The position numbers were made by a program, and so were the translations under genes. Positions 1-8,098 of a stretch of 59,088 nt of DNA are shown here, in pieces. A model generated the notes under the pieces. That model had not been told where the DNA came from and did not search any database. It saw only the letters and a program-made list of their open reading frames with translations. How positions within the stretch are numbered: position 1 is the first letter of the stretch; every line of letters starts with the position of its first letter. The stretch comes from Dactylosporangium siamense (GTDB lineage: Bacteria > Actinomycetota > Actinomycetes > Mycobacteriales > Micromonosporaceae), in assembly GCF_016862795.1 (NCBI RefSeq), contig NZ_BONQ01000157.1, positions 1 to 59,088 of the forward strand, read 5' to 3'.

Positions 1-58
1 GCGCGTACATCGCCCAGCCGCGCTGGCTTCGACCTGCCCTGTGCTGCTCACACCTTGA

Positions 59-262
59 TCAGCGCCAGGCGCTCCCCGCCAGCAGCGGCCACTGGCGCTC
101 GACGCGCACACGCTGGTGGTCAAGCTCGGCCACAGCCGTTTCGTACTCCGGCCAGACCAACTCCGCCGGCAGACCGCAGCGCAGCGTCCGGACCACCGAC
201 GCGGCGGCGGCCCGCAGGCGCCGTTCGATCACGCCAAGCCGTTCGCCGTTCGCCGCCGTCAT
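59..262 (-). CDS. Small hypothetical protein
   Basis: This is a 67-residue open frame that starts at the ATG at 262. The product is rich in Arg and Ala, looks helical and has no cysteine pattern, signal peptide or membrane segment beyond a single Cys. An in-frame upstream start would add 25 residues of low-complexity sequence, so the internal ATG is preferred, although no convincing ribosome binding site precedes it. I recognise no family. The opposite strand is also open here, so even the coding strand is uncertain. Confidence 0.3.
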   Translation of the reverse strand: MTAANGERLGVIERRLRAAAASVVRTLRCGLPAELVWPEYETAVAELDHQRVRVERQWPLLAGSAWR

Positions 263-438
263 GATCCGGCACGATAGCTGGCCGCCCAATCCGGGTCCCG
301 CTGCCCGCCACCTGACCGGGCAGCACCTGTCCGCCACGACATGGTCGCCGTCGACCGCGACGGTGAAGTGCGCAGCGACAAGGTCAAGTGTTCGTCACTC
401 ATTCCGGTAGGGGATGCTGGTCACAGAGCGATAGACTG

Positions 439-906
439 ATGTCCGTGTCCTTTGCCTGGACGTTCGCGATCTTCATGTTCGTGCTCTCGATGCTCGCGAT
501 CACGCGATTCTGGGTTCCGGAGAGATGGCGCGGCCGTGAGCGCCAATACACGGCGCTGACGGCGGGAATCGGTGCAGTCTTCGCGGCGGCCGCGGTGCTC
601 GGCTGGTCCGGCTGGCTCATGACGTTGCTGGGTGCCGGGATGTTGGTGCTGTCTGTCCTCGCGGTCACGCGTATCTGGACGCCGCCGAGACTTCGCGGAT
701 TCGAATTGCCCCTCGCGGTGCTGTCGGTCGGGTTCGCTGTGGTTCTCATACCCGCCGGTGTGTACCTGCAGACCGGCGATGAGATGCACGGCGCGGTGCC
801 GACCCTGCTGCTCACCGGCCTCGCCGTCACCGTCGCGGGCCGGGTCTTCCTGGTGCGTCGTGAGCGGCGACTGCGTCGGCTGAATGGCACCAACCCGCTC
901 GCGTGA
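439..906 (+). CDS. Multi-pass membrane protein with internal duplication
   Basis: This encodes a 155-residue integral membrane protein with about five hydrophobic helices and an Arg-rich cytoplasmic tail (RRERRLRRL). I chose the ATG at 439 because a GTG upstream at 388 would add a hydrophilic, non-conserved leader. Two segments are near repeats of one another: 'VLSMLAITRFWVPERWRGRE' early on and 'VLSVLAVTRIWTPPRLRGFE' about 60 residues later. This suggests the protein arose by duplication of a helix-loop unit. No catalytic or transport signature is visible and I cannot name a family. It stands alone, with no operon partner. Confidence 0.6.
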   Translation: MSVSFAWTFAIFMFVLSMLAITRFWVPERWRGRERQYTALTAGIGAVFAAAAVLGWSGWLMTLLGAGMLVLSVLAVTRIWTPPRLRGFELPLAVLSVGFAVVLIPAGVYLQTGDEMHGAVPTLLLTGLAVTVAGRVFLVRRERRLRRLNGTNPLA

Positions 907-1035
907 CGCTCTGCGGGATCCAGGTTCCCTAGGACCTAACTGATCCGTCGCCGTGGGTCCTGTAGCCAGCGGCTCGCGGCGCTGGAAGCAGTCGCCCGGG
1001 CGACGGGGGTCGCTACGCGCTGCCGGGCACTGCTG

Positions 1036-1446
1036 GTGGACGGGCGTTTCTGGTACCCGCGCTTCCCCCGGCTGCGCCATCTCGTCCCCACAGAAGTGCT
1101 CCTTGCCTGGCCCGAGTTCCATCTCGACCAGCAGTGGGTGTCCACGACCGAACTGTTCGGCTCTGTCGAGCAACTCAGTGCCAGCGGTGGCGGCTTCACC
1201 AACCGCGGCGGGGAGACGCTCTTTGATGCGGTGACACGCACCGCCGTGGACTGGGACGGCGTCACCAGCACACCCGGCACCTGCTCGGCATGTGACCTGT
1301 CCGCGGCGGTCCTTGCCGACCTCGGCCATTTCGGCTCCCGGGATCAGCTGTTCGCGAGACACGGCCAAACCATGTGTTGGGGAGCCCGGACCCTCACCGA
1401 CCCGATCCTGAACCGCTGGACGGCGGGGCACGATCAGCGACGCTGA
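1036..1446 (+). CDS. Hypothetical protein, possibly 5'-truncated
   Basis: This is a 136-residue frame with a GTG start at 1036. It has coding-like composition, with many Trp, His and Gln codons that shadow frames rarely show, and one Cys-x-x-Cys pair (CSAC) in the C-terminal third. The same frame is open and coding-like back to 940 ('QRLAALEAVARATGVATRCR') but has no start codon there. The gene may therefore have lost its 5' end, or may use an unrecognised start. I do not recognise the family. Confidence 0.4.
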   Translation: MDGRFWYPRFPRLRHLVPTEVLLAWPEFHLDQQWVSTTELFGSVEQLSASGGGFTNRGGETLFDAVTRTAVDWDGVTSTPGTCSACDLSAAVLADLGHFGSRDQLFARHGQTMCWGARTLTDPILNRWTAGHDQRR

Positions 1447-1530
1447 CGTCGATGGACGATGCCGCGAGCAGCGATCCTGGTGGCCGGGCGTTCCGCTCGC
1501 GGCCGATGAGCGTGCGGCTCGTACGACATA

Positions 1531-2223
1531 ATGCGGCACATGGATCTTGCCGGATTCTGGGCGCTCATTGAGCGCTCAACGCAGGAGAACACCGATCCGA
1601 TCGAGCGAGGCGACTGGCTCGCAGCGGCGCTGACCGGGCTCGCGGACGAAGAACTGATCGACTTCCAGGACCATCTCGACGCCCAGACAGATAGGGTGAG
1701 CGGCTGGTTGATGTGGCACGCGGCCAGCCTGATCCAGGATGGGTGCGGCGATGACGGCTTCAGCGGGTTCCGCGCGTGGCTGGTCGGCCTTGGTCCCGCC
1801 GTGGTCGACCGTGTTGCCGACGACCCTGACCGGCTCGCTGACCAACCAGAGGTGCAGCGCCTGGCCGGCCGGCACCCGCGCACGTGGGCGGAACAGGAAT
1901 GGCCTTACTGGGAGGAATTGGAGTTCGTTGCCGTCCATGAGTACGAACGCCGGCACGGTGACAGCGCGAGTATCTACCACGCGCAGACGTCCCGGCCGAC
2001 CACCGCCGAGCCACTGCTGCGGCCCGTCGAGGAAGAACGCTGGGATCACCACGATCCGGCAGAGTCCCATCAGCGGCTGCCGCGACTCGCCGCCATGTTT
2101 CCACAGTCCGGTCCGTCCCAGGCCACGCAACTCTCCCTCATGCAAGCGAAGGAGGGAGAGTCCGCAGAGTCCGGCCGAACTTTGGCCGACTTCTTCCGCA
2201 GGACACCGCCCAGGACTCCGTGA
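1531..2223 (+). CDS. DUF4240 domain protein
   Basis: This encodes a 230-residue soluble protein whose first ~140 residues fit the DUF4240 pattern: an N-terminal 'FWALIERS' helix, a 'LADEELIDFQDHLD' segment, a Trp-rich middle and 'EFVAVHEYERRHG' at the end of the domain. DUF4240 proteins have no established function and often occur near immunity-like or regulatory genes. Two starts are possible (ATG 1531 and ATG 1540), and neither has a strong ribosome binding site. The C-terminal ~80 residues are hydrophilic and low in conserved motifs. The gene lies 83 bp upstream of a P-loop phosphotransferase on the same strand. Confidence 0.65.
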   Translation: MRHMDLAGFWALIERSTQENTDPIERGDWLAAALTGLADEELIDFQDHLDAQTDRVSGWLMWHAASLIQDGCGDDGFSGFRAWLVGLGPAVVDRVADDPDRLADQPEVQRLAGRHPRTWAEQEWPYWEELEFVAVHEYERRHGDSASIYHAQTSRPTTAEPLLRPVEEERWDHHDPAESHQRLPRLAAMFPQSGPSQATQLSLMQAKEGESAESGRTLADFFRRTPPRTP

Positions 2224-2306
2224 CGAACGAGCACTCACGCCGCCGTGCAAGCGCGTGACCCGCAGTTGCCACGTGAGAGATCCGGTCAGCCGAAAGGATC
2301 ACGTTC

Positions 2307-2957
2307 ATGACCGAGCCGCAGGACAACCAGCACGGACAGATCATCTTCCTCAACGGCACCTCCAGCGCCGGCAAAACCACCCTCGCGCAAGCAATCCAGG
2401 AAGAAAGCCAACAGCCGTACCTGCTCGCGGGCATCGATTCCTTCTTCGCGATGGTGCCCGAAAAGTGGGGCGGCGGCCGGGCAGGCCCACTCAGCCGCGA
2501 CGGGTTCTACTACGACGAATCCGAGATCGACCACGACGGGTCGCCGCTGACCGTCATCCGCTACGGCGGCACCGGACGGCGAATGTTACGGGCCATGCAC
2601 GCATCCATCGCGGCGCTCACCGTGGCCGGCAACAACCTCATCATCGACGAAATGCTCCTGGCACCTGAGCTCCTCACCGACTGGTTGGACACGCTGGCCG
2701 GATTGGACGTGCTCTTCGTCGGCGTGCACTGCCCGTTAGCAGTACTCGAGAACCGCGAGCGCGAACGGGGCCGCCGCAGCCGCCCCGGCCTGGCCCGCGG
2801 ACATCTCCGCGCCGCCCACTCCCACGGGCACTACGACCTTGAGGTCGACACCAGCACCGCCCCAGCCGCCGAACTCGCCAAGGCCGTGCTCACACACCGC
2901 GAAACCGGGCCAGCGCCCACAGCCTTCACCGCACTACGACAGGATCCCCACCACTGA
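2307..2957 (+). CDS. Chloramphenicol phosphotransferase-like P-loop protein
   Basis: This 216-residue cytoplasmic protein has a clear Walker A motif near the N-terminus (GTSSAGKT, residues about 17-24), followed by 'AGIDSFF'. It has the overall length and order of the CPT family (chloramphenicol 3-O-phosphotransferase and related small-molecule kinases). Family members phosphorylate a hydroxyl group using ATP. The real substrate cannot be read from sequence; drug inactivation is one possibility. A good Shine-Dalgarno (GAAAGGA) precedes the ATG. Two leucines are encoded by the rare TTA codon, which in streptomycetes makes translation depend on the bldA tRNA. Confidence 0.7.
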   Translation: MTEPQDNQHGQIIFLNGTSSAGKTTLAQAIQEESQQPYLLAGIDSFFAMVPEKWGGGRAGPLSRDGFYYDESEIDHDGSPLTVIRYGGTGRRMLRAMHASIAALTVAGNNLIIDEMLLAPELLTDWLDTLAGLDVLFVGVHCPLAVLENRERERGRRSRPGLARGHLRAAHSHGHYDLEVDTSTAPAAELAKAVLTHRETGPAPTAFTALRQDPHH

Positions 2958-3173
2958 CCAGCTGCCCAGGAACACTGGCTCACGACCTCCGGCAGCGACA
3001 TCACCGGTCGTGGAACCGTGAGCCCTGACGCCCGAGTCTGTGCGCCCCGCCCGCCGCACCATCAGGCAGAGAAGCGCTGCGCATCGTGTGCGCTGACCCA
3101 TCGTTTCGGGACAGCGGGTTGGCCGACAGGCACGTATGCTGCCGCAGCCAACCGGATCGCATCAAGGAGCCCA

Positions 3174-4094
3174 GTGAACAGCGCTCATCCCTTCAGGCGG
3201 CTTCTGCTGTCCGCTGCCGCGGTCGTCGCCGGTGGCATCGCGTCAGTCGGCCTCGTCGGTCCGAGCCCCGCCGTGGCGGCAGCCCTCCCCGACCTGCGGG
3301 TCACCATCATTGTCGCTCCGGTCAAGGCGACCTACGCCGTCGGTGACGCCATCACTACCACGTTCACCATCGTGAACGTGGGTGCGGCCACCGCCAAGAA
3401 CGCGCGTATTCAAGGCGGTAGCGAGAAAGGCGTCGACCGCAAGACCGATCCACCGAGCGATCAGTTCGACCTCGCGCCAGGCTCGAGCCGCTCTATCGTC
3501 TGGGCCGGCACGGTCGACCAAGCCGCGGCCAAGCAAGGCTTCGCAAACGGCGGTTGGTCGGTCACCAACGACGCGGGCGAGGCCAACCCCGACGACAACA
3601 CGGGCAAGTTCCACATCGACGTGCCCGGCGCCTCGGGCGTGCTCAGCGGCAAGGTCTTCGTGGACGTCAAGGGCGACTTCGACAACAGCCAGCCCGGCCT
3701 CGCCGGCGTCACCGTCACCGTCACCGACACCGCGGGCAAGACCGCCGGCACAGCCAAGACGGGCACAGACGGCACGTTCACCATGACGCTCCCGGCCGGC
3801 GTGTACCTGTTGAGCGTCGCCGGCTGGAAGATCGAAGGCGAGAACTCCCCAAACGCGCAGGTACTCGGCGACCAGACGGCGCGCCTCTTCCTTCCCCTGG
3901 TGCCCGGCGGCCACCAGGCCGAGCCCACCCACACCGCCGCCCCTGCGCCGTCCAGCAGCTCAGTCCCTGGGCTCCCGGTCACCGGCAGCCAAACCGGTCT
4001 GACGCTTATCGCCGGCGCCACCGTGATTGTCGTCGGCGCTGTCGCATTCTTCGCGGGCCGGCGCCGGCGCCGCCGGTTCGTCCTCCCGGATTGA
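3174..4094 (+). CDS. Cell-wall-anchored LPXTG-type surface protein
   Basis: This is a 306-residue secreted protein. The GTG at 3174 is preceded by AAGGAG and directly yields a signal peptide (Arg-Arg followed by a hydrophobic stretch ending 'SPAVAA'). A CARDB-like beta domain ('DLRVTIIVAPVKATYAVGD') is followed by an SdrD/Cna-B-like repeat ('GVLSGKVFVDVKGDFDN...LAGVTVTVTDTAG'). A Ser/Pro/Thr-rich spacer then leads to an LPVTG motif, a hydrophobic helix and an RRRRRR tail. This is the classic sortase substrate layout, so the protein should be linked covalently to peptidoglycan. No sortase gene is in the window. Confidence 0.8.
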   Translation: MNSAHPFRRLLLSAAAVVAGGIASVGLVGPSPAVAAALPDLRVTIIVAPVKATYAVGDAITTTFTIVNVGAATAKNARIQGGSEKGVDRKTDPPSDQFDLAPGSSRSIVWAGTVDQAAAKQGFANGGWSVTNDAGEANPDDNTGKFHIDVPGASGVLSGKVFVDVKGDFDNSQPGLAGVTVTVTDTAGKTAGTAKTGTDGTFTMTLPAGVYLLSVAGWKIEGENSPNAQVLGDQTARLFLPLVPGGHQAEPTHTAAPAPSSSSVPGLPVTGSQTGLTLIAGATVIVVGAVAFFAGRRRRRRFVLPD

Positions 4095-4101
4095 CGTCCC
4101 T

Positions 4102-4145
4102 GAGGTGCGGAGATCCCGGTCAGGCGACCCGGCACTCCGCACCTC
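4102..4145. terminator. Intrinsic terminator between convergent genes
   Basis: A perfect 11-bp stem (gaggtgcggag at 4102-4112 and ctccgcacctc at 4135-4145) with a 22-nt loop lies between the surface protein and the convergent AraC gene. There is no U-tract, as is usual in GC-rich actinomycetes, so it may act in both directions. Confidence 0.6.
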
Positions 4146-4183
4146 CACACCCGCCCCGCCTCGGAGAGGCCGGCGGACGGGAA

Positions 4184-5098
4184 TTACCTTCGCGAGTGCT
4201 GGCGGTACTGGCCAGGGGCCAAGCCTTGCTCACGTTTGAACGCCTTGGCGAAGGCGAATTCGGAGGCGTATCCGGCGCTCTGCGCTATGGTCTGCACCGC
4301 TTTGTCAGTGTCGCGCAGCACTTGCGCGGCCAAGGTCATCCGCCACCAGGTCAGGTAGCCGAGCGGTGGTTTGCCGACCAGTGAGGTGAACCGGCGGGAG
4401 AAGGCTGCCCGCGACAGCCCGGCCTGCGCGCCCAGCGCTTCGACTGTCCACTGCCGGGCGGGTTCCTGGTGGATCAGGCGCAGCGCCGCGGTGATCGCGG
4501 GATCGGCCAGCGTCGCGGCCCAACCGGTGGCCGGGCCGCCCTCGGTCCGGTCGGCGAGCCAGGCCCGCAGGATGTAGAGCAGCATCATGTCCAGCAGCGC
4601 CGAAACGACGGCTTCGGTGCCGTGGCCGGGGTGGGCGATCTCGTCGCCGAGCAGGTTGACGGCAGCGTGCAGCGGCGAGCGGTTGCCGAGGCGAGCCGGG
4701 AGGTGAATCACCTCGGGCAGTTCCTGGAACAGTGGATGCGGCCGAGTCTGGTCGAGCGTGTAGGCGCCGCACAACAGGATCGTGGCGGCGCCTTCGCCGT
4801 CGTCGGCGCTCGGCGCCACCTCCGGCAGGGCGGCCGAGGGCGCGCCCGCCAGCGGCCTGGACAGGCTGTCGGCCAGCGCGTGCCCACAACCGTGCGGCAG
4901 GCACACCACATCGCCCGGGCCCAGCGCGATCGGCGCACCCTCCGACGGGATCAGCCAGCACGTCCCTTCCAGCACCACGTGAAAGCCGGCCCCCGAGAAC
5001 GGCTCGGCCCGCACTCCCCACGGGACACGTTTGCGGATCTCGGCGGAATGTGGCCGCCCCGTGCGCATGACGCGGATGGCGTCACTGAGTACGTCCAT
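4184..5098 (-). CDS. AraC-family regulator with N-terminal cupin
   Basis: This 304-residue transcription factor has an N-terminal cupin_6-type sensing domain (about residues 10-180, with 'GPGDVVCLPHGCGHALAD' and the metal-ligand-like PHGCGH). A C-terminal AraC double helix-turn-helix follows (about 205-300, with 'LGAQAGLSRAAFSRRF' and 'QSAGYASEFAFAKAFKRE'). Such proteins usually control a neighbouring gene in response to a small electrophile or oxidant. It is transcribed divergently from the Ohr/OsmC gene at 5237 across a 138-bp gap, which suggests it regulates that gene. The start is inferred; no strong ribosome binding site is seen. Confidence 0.85.
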   Translation of the reverse strand: MDVLSDAIRVMRTGRPHSAEIRKRVPWGVRAEPFSGAGFHVVLEGTCWLIPSEGAPIALGPGDVVCLPHGCGHALADSLSRPLAGAPSAALPEVAPSADDGEGAATILLCGAYTLDQTRPHPLFQELPEVIHLPARLGNRSPLHAAVNLLGDEIAHPGHGTEAVVSALLDMMLLYILRAWLADRTEGGPATGWAATLADPAITAALRLIHQEPARQWTVEALGAQAGLSRAAFSRRFTSLVGKPPLGYLTWWRMTLAAQVLRDTDKAVQTIAQSAGYASEFAFAKAFKREQGLAPGQYRQHSRR

Positions 5099-5236
5099 CG
5101 CCAGATCGTATCGCCCAACGGCACCGATCGAGACGATCAGACATGTATCGAAGACCTAGAACCATGGAGAGCGGTCTTTGATCTCCATACGGTGAATGCG
5201 GTCAACGTTTCGGTCTGTCTACCAGAGGGGCAAGAC

Positions 5237-5647
5237 ATGAGCCACTACACCGCCGTCGCGACCGCCACCGGCCGCGACGGCCGCGCCTTCAGCTCGGACG
5301 GCAAGTTGGACGTCACGCTCGCCCTCCAGAAGGAGTTGGGCGGCACCGGCGACGGCACCAACCCCGAACAGTTGTTCGCGGCCGGCTACGCCGCCTGCTT
5401 CGCCACCTCGATGCAGCTGGTGGCGCAGAAGAAGAAGATCGACGTCTCCGGCATGTCGGTCACCGCTGAGGTCGGCCTCGTCCCGAACGGGCAGGGCGGC
5501 TTCCGTCTCGAAGTCGTCCTGCGGACGAAGCTGCCGGAGAGCCTGCCGCGGGAAGCCGGTCGCGAGCTCATCGAGGCCACTCACCAGGTATGCCCGTACT
5601 CCCACGCCACCCGCGGCAACATCCCAGTCGAACTGCTCGCCGGGTAA
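5237..5647 (+). CDS. ohr: Organic hydroperoxide resistance protein (Ohr/OsmC)
   Basis: This 136-residue OsmC-fold thiol peroxidase reduces organic hydroperoxides with two conserved cysteines. These are visible in 'AAGYAACFATSM' (peroxidatic Cys) and 'VCPYSHATRGN' (resolving Cys). The length is normal for Ohr. AGAGGGG precedes the ATG. The divergent AraC/cupin regulator is its probable controller, in place of the usual MarR-type OhrR, which is absent here. Confidence 0.9.
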   Translation: MSHYTAVATATGRDGRAFSSDGKLDVTLALQKELGGTGDGTNPEQLFAAGYAACFATSMQLVAQKKKIDVSGMSVTAEVGLVPNGQGGFRLEVVLRTKLPESLPREAGRELIEATHQVCPYSHATRGNIPVELLAG

Positions 5648-5687
5648 CCGCCGCCGCCGGAGTCCCAGATGCAGGTCGCGTCGTTGG

Positions 5688-5747
5688 CCCTGCCGACAAG
5701 AGCCCTGCCGACAAGAGCCGTGCCGGCAAGAGCCGTGCCGACCGGGC
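5688..5747. repeat. 15-bp tandem repeat
   Basis: There are about four tandem copies of a 15-bp unit (ccctgccgacaagag). Copies one and two are identical, the third has two changes and the fourth is degenerate. It lies in the intergenic gap between the convergent ohr and phzF-like genes. No gene is evident in this stretch. Confidence 0.75.
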
Positions 5748-5783
5748 CCTGCCGCGTCCGCCGGTCACGATCGTGGCATCCGC

Positions 5784-6674
5784 TCATCGCCAGGGAAGGT
5801 GGCCCGACGGCGCCGGTGCACGGAGATCGATGGGCGGGCCGACGTCGACCACTGCGCCGATGCTGGCGACGATGCCGGATCCAGTACGTGTCGCGCTGGC
5901 GAGAATCGACGACGGCCTCCGGAGCGTGTCGCCCTGCTGAACCTCGATTTCGCCACTGCCGGACGTGTCGAGCAGGTGGGCGGCAAGGCAGCCGACACTG
6001 TTGGCGTTCGCGATGTCCTCGTTGACGCCGATCGCGGGGGCGAACATGCGGGCCGCGGCCGTTCTTGCGGTCGGCGCCAGCACGTAGGCGAAGCAGCCGA
6101 GATACCCGAACCGGCGACACTCGGTTGCCAGCCGATCGAAGTCGGGCTGCATGGACAGCAGCGTCAGGTGATCCCGGACGGGGACGAGCAGTCGTGGCGT
6201 GCCGGGCGAGGCGACCCGCACGTCGGCGGCGATGTCCGCTCGTTGCAGGTCGAGGGCCGCGATGATTCCGCCGGCAGTGGCGTCGGCGTGGTCCGCCAGG
6301 GCGATGACGCCCTGGTCGAACCAGACTTCGATGCCGTTGTGGCGGCGGATGGCGGTCGTGGCGAAGGTGCGGCCTGCGGTGCGCAGGCTGCCGTGGTGCT
6401 CGGTGGCGCCGCTGCGGTGCAGCAGGACGGCTTGCGCGGCGATGATGCCATGGCCGCAGTTCGTGAGCTCCCCGGCGCTGGTGAAGAAGCGCACCGTCGG
6501 CGCGTCGGCTGTGCCGGTGTCGATGAACGCGGTGTGGGAGGTGCCGGTCCTACGGGCGATGGCGTGACGGTCGTCGTCGGTGAGTGTGGCGTCGTCGATC
6601 ACGACCGCGGTGGGGCTGCCGCCTTCCCCATCGCGGGTGCAGGCGTTCACCACGGCCATCGGTGGGCCGGCCAT
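5784..6674 (-). CDS. PhzF-family isomerase/epimerase
   Basis: This 296-residue protein is of the PhzF/diaminopimelate-epimerase fold. The N-terminal 'NACTRDGEGGSPTAVV' and 'FTSAGELTNCGHGIIAAQAVL' match the family, and the second contains the Cys-Gly-His-Gly loop. The C-terminal 'SVGCLAAHLL' and 'QGDTLRRPS' correspond to the second half-site. Family members isomerise small carboxylated substrates; the specific substrate is unknown. Its ATG overlaps the stop codon of the truncated carboxymuconolactone-decarboxylase-like gene (ATGA), so the two should be translationally coupled. It is the last gene of an HxlR-led operon. Confidence 0.85.
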   Translation of the reverse strand: MAGPPMAVVNACTRDGEGGSPTAVVIDDATLTDDDRHAIARRTGTSHTAFIDTGTADAPTVRFFTSAGELTNCGHGIIAAQAVLLHRSGATEHHGSLRTAGRTFATTAIRRHNGIEVWFDQGVIALADHADATAGGIIAALDLQRADIAADVRVASPGTPRLLVPVRDHLTLLSMQPDFDRLATECRRFGYLGCFAYVLAPTARTAAARMFAPAIGVNEDIANANSVGCLAAHLLDTSGSGEIEVQQGDTLRRPSSILASATRTGSGIVASIGAVVDVGPPIDLRAPAPSGHLPWR

Positions 6675-6841
6675 CAGGCGGCCGTGACACGGTTGGCGAA
6701 GACCAGCACGTGGGCGCCCCACTCGTATTCGCAGCCGCGGCGCGCACAGGTTCGCAGGATGACGATCTCCCGCTCGCGGAGTGTCAGGGACAGGAAGCGG
6801 CCGGGTTCGTATCCGCCCCACTGGCTCATCGCGACGGTCAT
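6674..6841 (-). pseudogene. Truncated carboxymuconolactone decarboxylase-like remnant
   Basis: This is a 55-residue frame. Its core, 'TLREREIVILRTCARRGCEYEWGAH', matches the helix of the AhpD/carboxymuconolactone decarboxylase family that precedes the catalytic site. It stops at 'VFANRVTAA', before the second half of the domain, whereas complete members have about 130-190 residues. It overlaps both neighbours by ATGA junctions, upstream with the HxlR gene and downstream with phzF. The deletion therefore left translational coupling intact. It could be translated as a micro-protein, but enzymatic activity is unlikely. Confidence 0.6.
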
Positions 6842-7185
6842 CAGTCCCTGCCGTCCTCGCTCAGGGCCGAGGCCCACGCGTCGGACCAGCGGGCGAGCGG
6901 GCGCAACGCCTGGAACACGCCCCGGCCCAGATCGGTGAGCGCGTAGGCCGCGTCCGGCTGCTGGGCGACGAGCCGGGCGTCAAGGAGTTCGGTCAGCCGT
7001 TGCCGTAGGACGCTGGAGGACATGTCGTCGCAGCGCTGCCGCAGCGCGCGGAACCCGATCGGCCCGTGCTGCAGCTCCCAGACGATGCGCAGGTTCCAGC
7101 GGCGGCCGAGGAGGTCGAGGGCGGCCATGAGGGGTCGTCCGGTGCTCGATCCGCGTACGGGCCGGCCCGGCCTGGGTACCGTCAT
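6841..7185 (-). CDS. HxlR-family winged-helix regulator
   Basis: This 114-residue DNA-binding protein has the HxlR signature: 'LDLLGRRWNLRIVWEL', 'GPIGFRALRQRC', then 'SSSVLRQRLTELLDARLV' and 'YALTDLGRGV'. It is the promoter-proximal gene of the operon with the carboxymuconolactone decarboxylase remnant and phzF, and is divergent from an EthD-like gene at 7293. HxlR proteins commonly respond to quinones, aldehydes or other electrophiles and bind the divergent promoter. That fits an operon with isomerase and EthD-like partners. Confidence 0.88.
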   Translation of the reverse strand: MTVPRPGRPVRGSSTGRPLMAALDLLGRRWNLRIVWELQHGPIGFRALRQRCDDMSSSVLRQRLTELLDARLVAQQPDAAYALTDLGRGVFQALRPLARWSDAWASALSEDGRD

Positions 7186-7292
7186 CGCCTGTGCCGCCCC
7201 TCTTGATGCTTCGATCTTCGATACAGTAGCGTCCGGGGAGTTGATTCGATTTCCGAAGCGGCGGGGTGGCTTTCCCGTAGACGGAGGTTGTC
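7186..7292. promoter_or_regulatory. Divergent promoter region HxlR operon / EthD gene
   Basis: This 107-bp gap between divergent genes holds a short tandem repeat, cttcgat-cttcgat, at about 7206-7219, just ahead of 'acagtag'. It is a reasonable operator candidate for the HxlR protein. The assignment is inference; no consensus is available for comparison. Confidence 0.35.
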
Positions 7293-7604
7293 ATGCACAA
7301 GCTGGTTGTCCTGTATCCCGAACCCGCCGATCCCGACCACTTCCGCGACTACTACGTGACCAACCACCTCCCGCTGGTCACGCGCCTGCCCGGCCTGCTC
7401 GCGTGGCGCTACAGCTTCGACGTGGCAACGACGCGGGGTCAGACGCCGTACTTCGCGGTCTTCGAAGCCGAGTTCGCTGACGCCGCGGCAATGACCGCGG
7501 CGAGGGCGTCTCCGCAGGGCCGGCAGGTGACCGCCGATGTCGCCAACTATGCCACCGGCGGTGTGGTCGTCATCGACTATCCGGTGCGACACGGCACCGG
7601 CTGA
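7293..7604 (+). CDS. EthD-family dimeric alpha/beta-barrel protein
   Basis: This 103-residue protein has the EthD pattern: 'KLVVLYPEPADPDHFRDYY', then 'NHLPLVTRLPGL', and a C-terminal strand 'GGVVVIDYPV'. EthD-like proteins are small ferredoxin-fold dimers that support oxidative degradation or tailoring reactions on hydrophobic substrates. A strong ribosome binding site (ACGGAGG) precedes the ATG. Its divergent placement beside the HxlR regulator suggests shared control with the phzF operon. Confidence 0.85.
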   Translation: MHKLVVLYPEPADPDHFRDYYVTNHLPLVTRLPGLLAWRYSFDVATTRGQTPYFAVFEAEFADAAAMTAARASPQGRQVTADVANYATGGVVVIDYPVRHGTG

Positions 7605-7756
7605 TTCCCTATCGGAGATCGGGTGTCGAGGCCCGGCTTGATCGGTCCGGACCCGGACTCGCGGCGGGCCGGCTGTCCAGGCCTGTCCAGGATCGAGGGC
7701 CGTGCGGCGAGGTCTTGGCAACAATGAGCCCTCCACAGGTAGTTCGGAGGGAAAAC

Positions 7757-7918
7757 GTGACGCTGATTGGCGCTTCGCCCTGCAAGATGTGCGGAGGTGG
7801 GCCGACCGTGAACGTGACGTTCAAGTCGGCCGTGGTGATCCTGATCGCCGTTCAGATGTCGACCCGGGTCGTCGGGACGTTCGTCCGCTCCCCCGGGCGC
7901 CGCTTCGGATGGCATTGA
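7757..7918 (+). CDS. Putative 53-residue protein with a CxxC motif
   Basis: This short frame starts at GTG 7757, directly behind a strong ribosome binding site (GGAGGG at 7746-7751). The product has a Cys-Lys-Met-Cys pair followed by Gly-Gly-Gly and then a moderately hydrophobic segment ('FKSAVVILIAVQM'). That could be a zinc- or iron-binding knuckle attached to a short helix. I know no family. The ribosome binding site and the CxxC are the only positive evidence. Confidence 0.4.
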   Translation: MTLIGASPCKMCGGGPTVNVTFKSAVVILIAVQMSTRVVGTFVRSPGRRFGWH

Positions 7919-8098
7919 TAGCGGGGGCAGGTTAGCCGTCCGGCAGGCGCGTGCGAGCAGCACCGACCGTGGTCCAGGTGCCGCAGCGAAAGGCGGCACG
8001 CTCTCTCCCGATGCGGTGCGGATGGCGTCGGAACGCACATGCTGCCGACCGACGAGAGGGCCGGCCGGCAGCATGACTACCTCAGTGAGCCTGATGGG

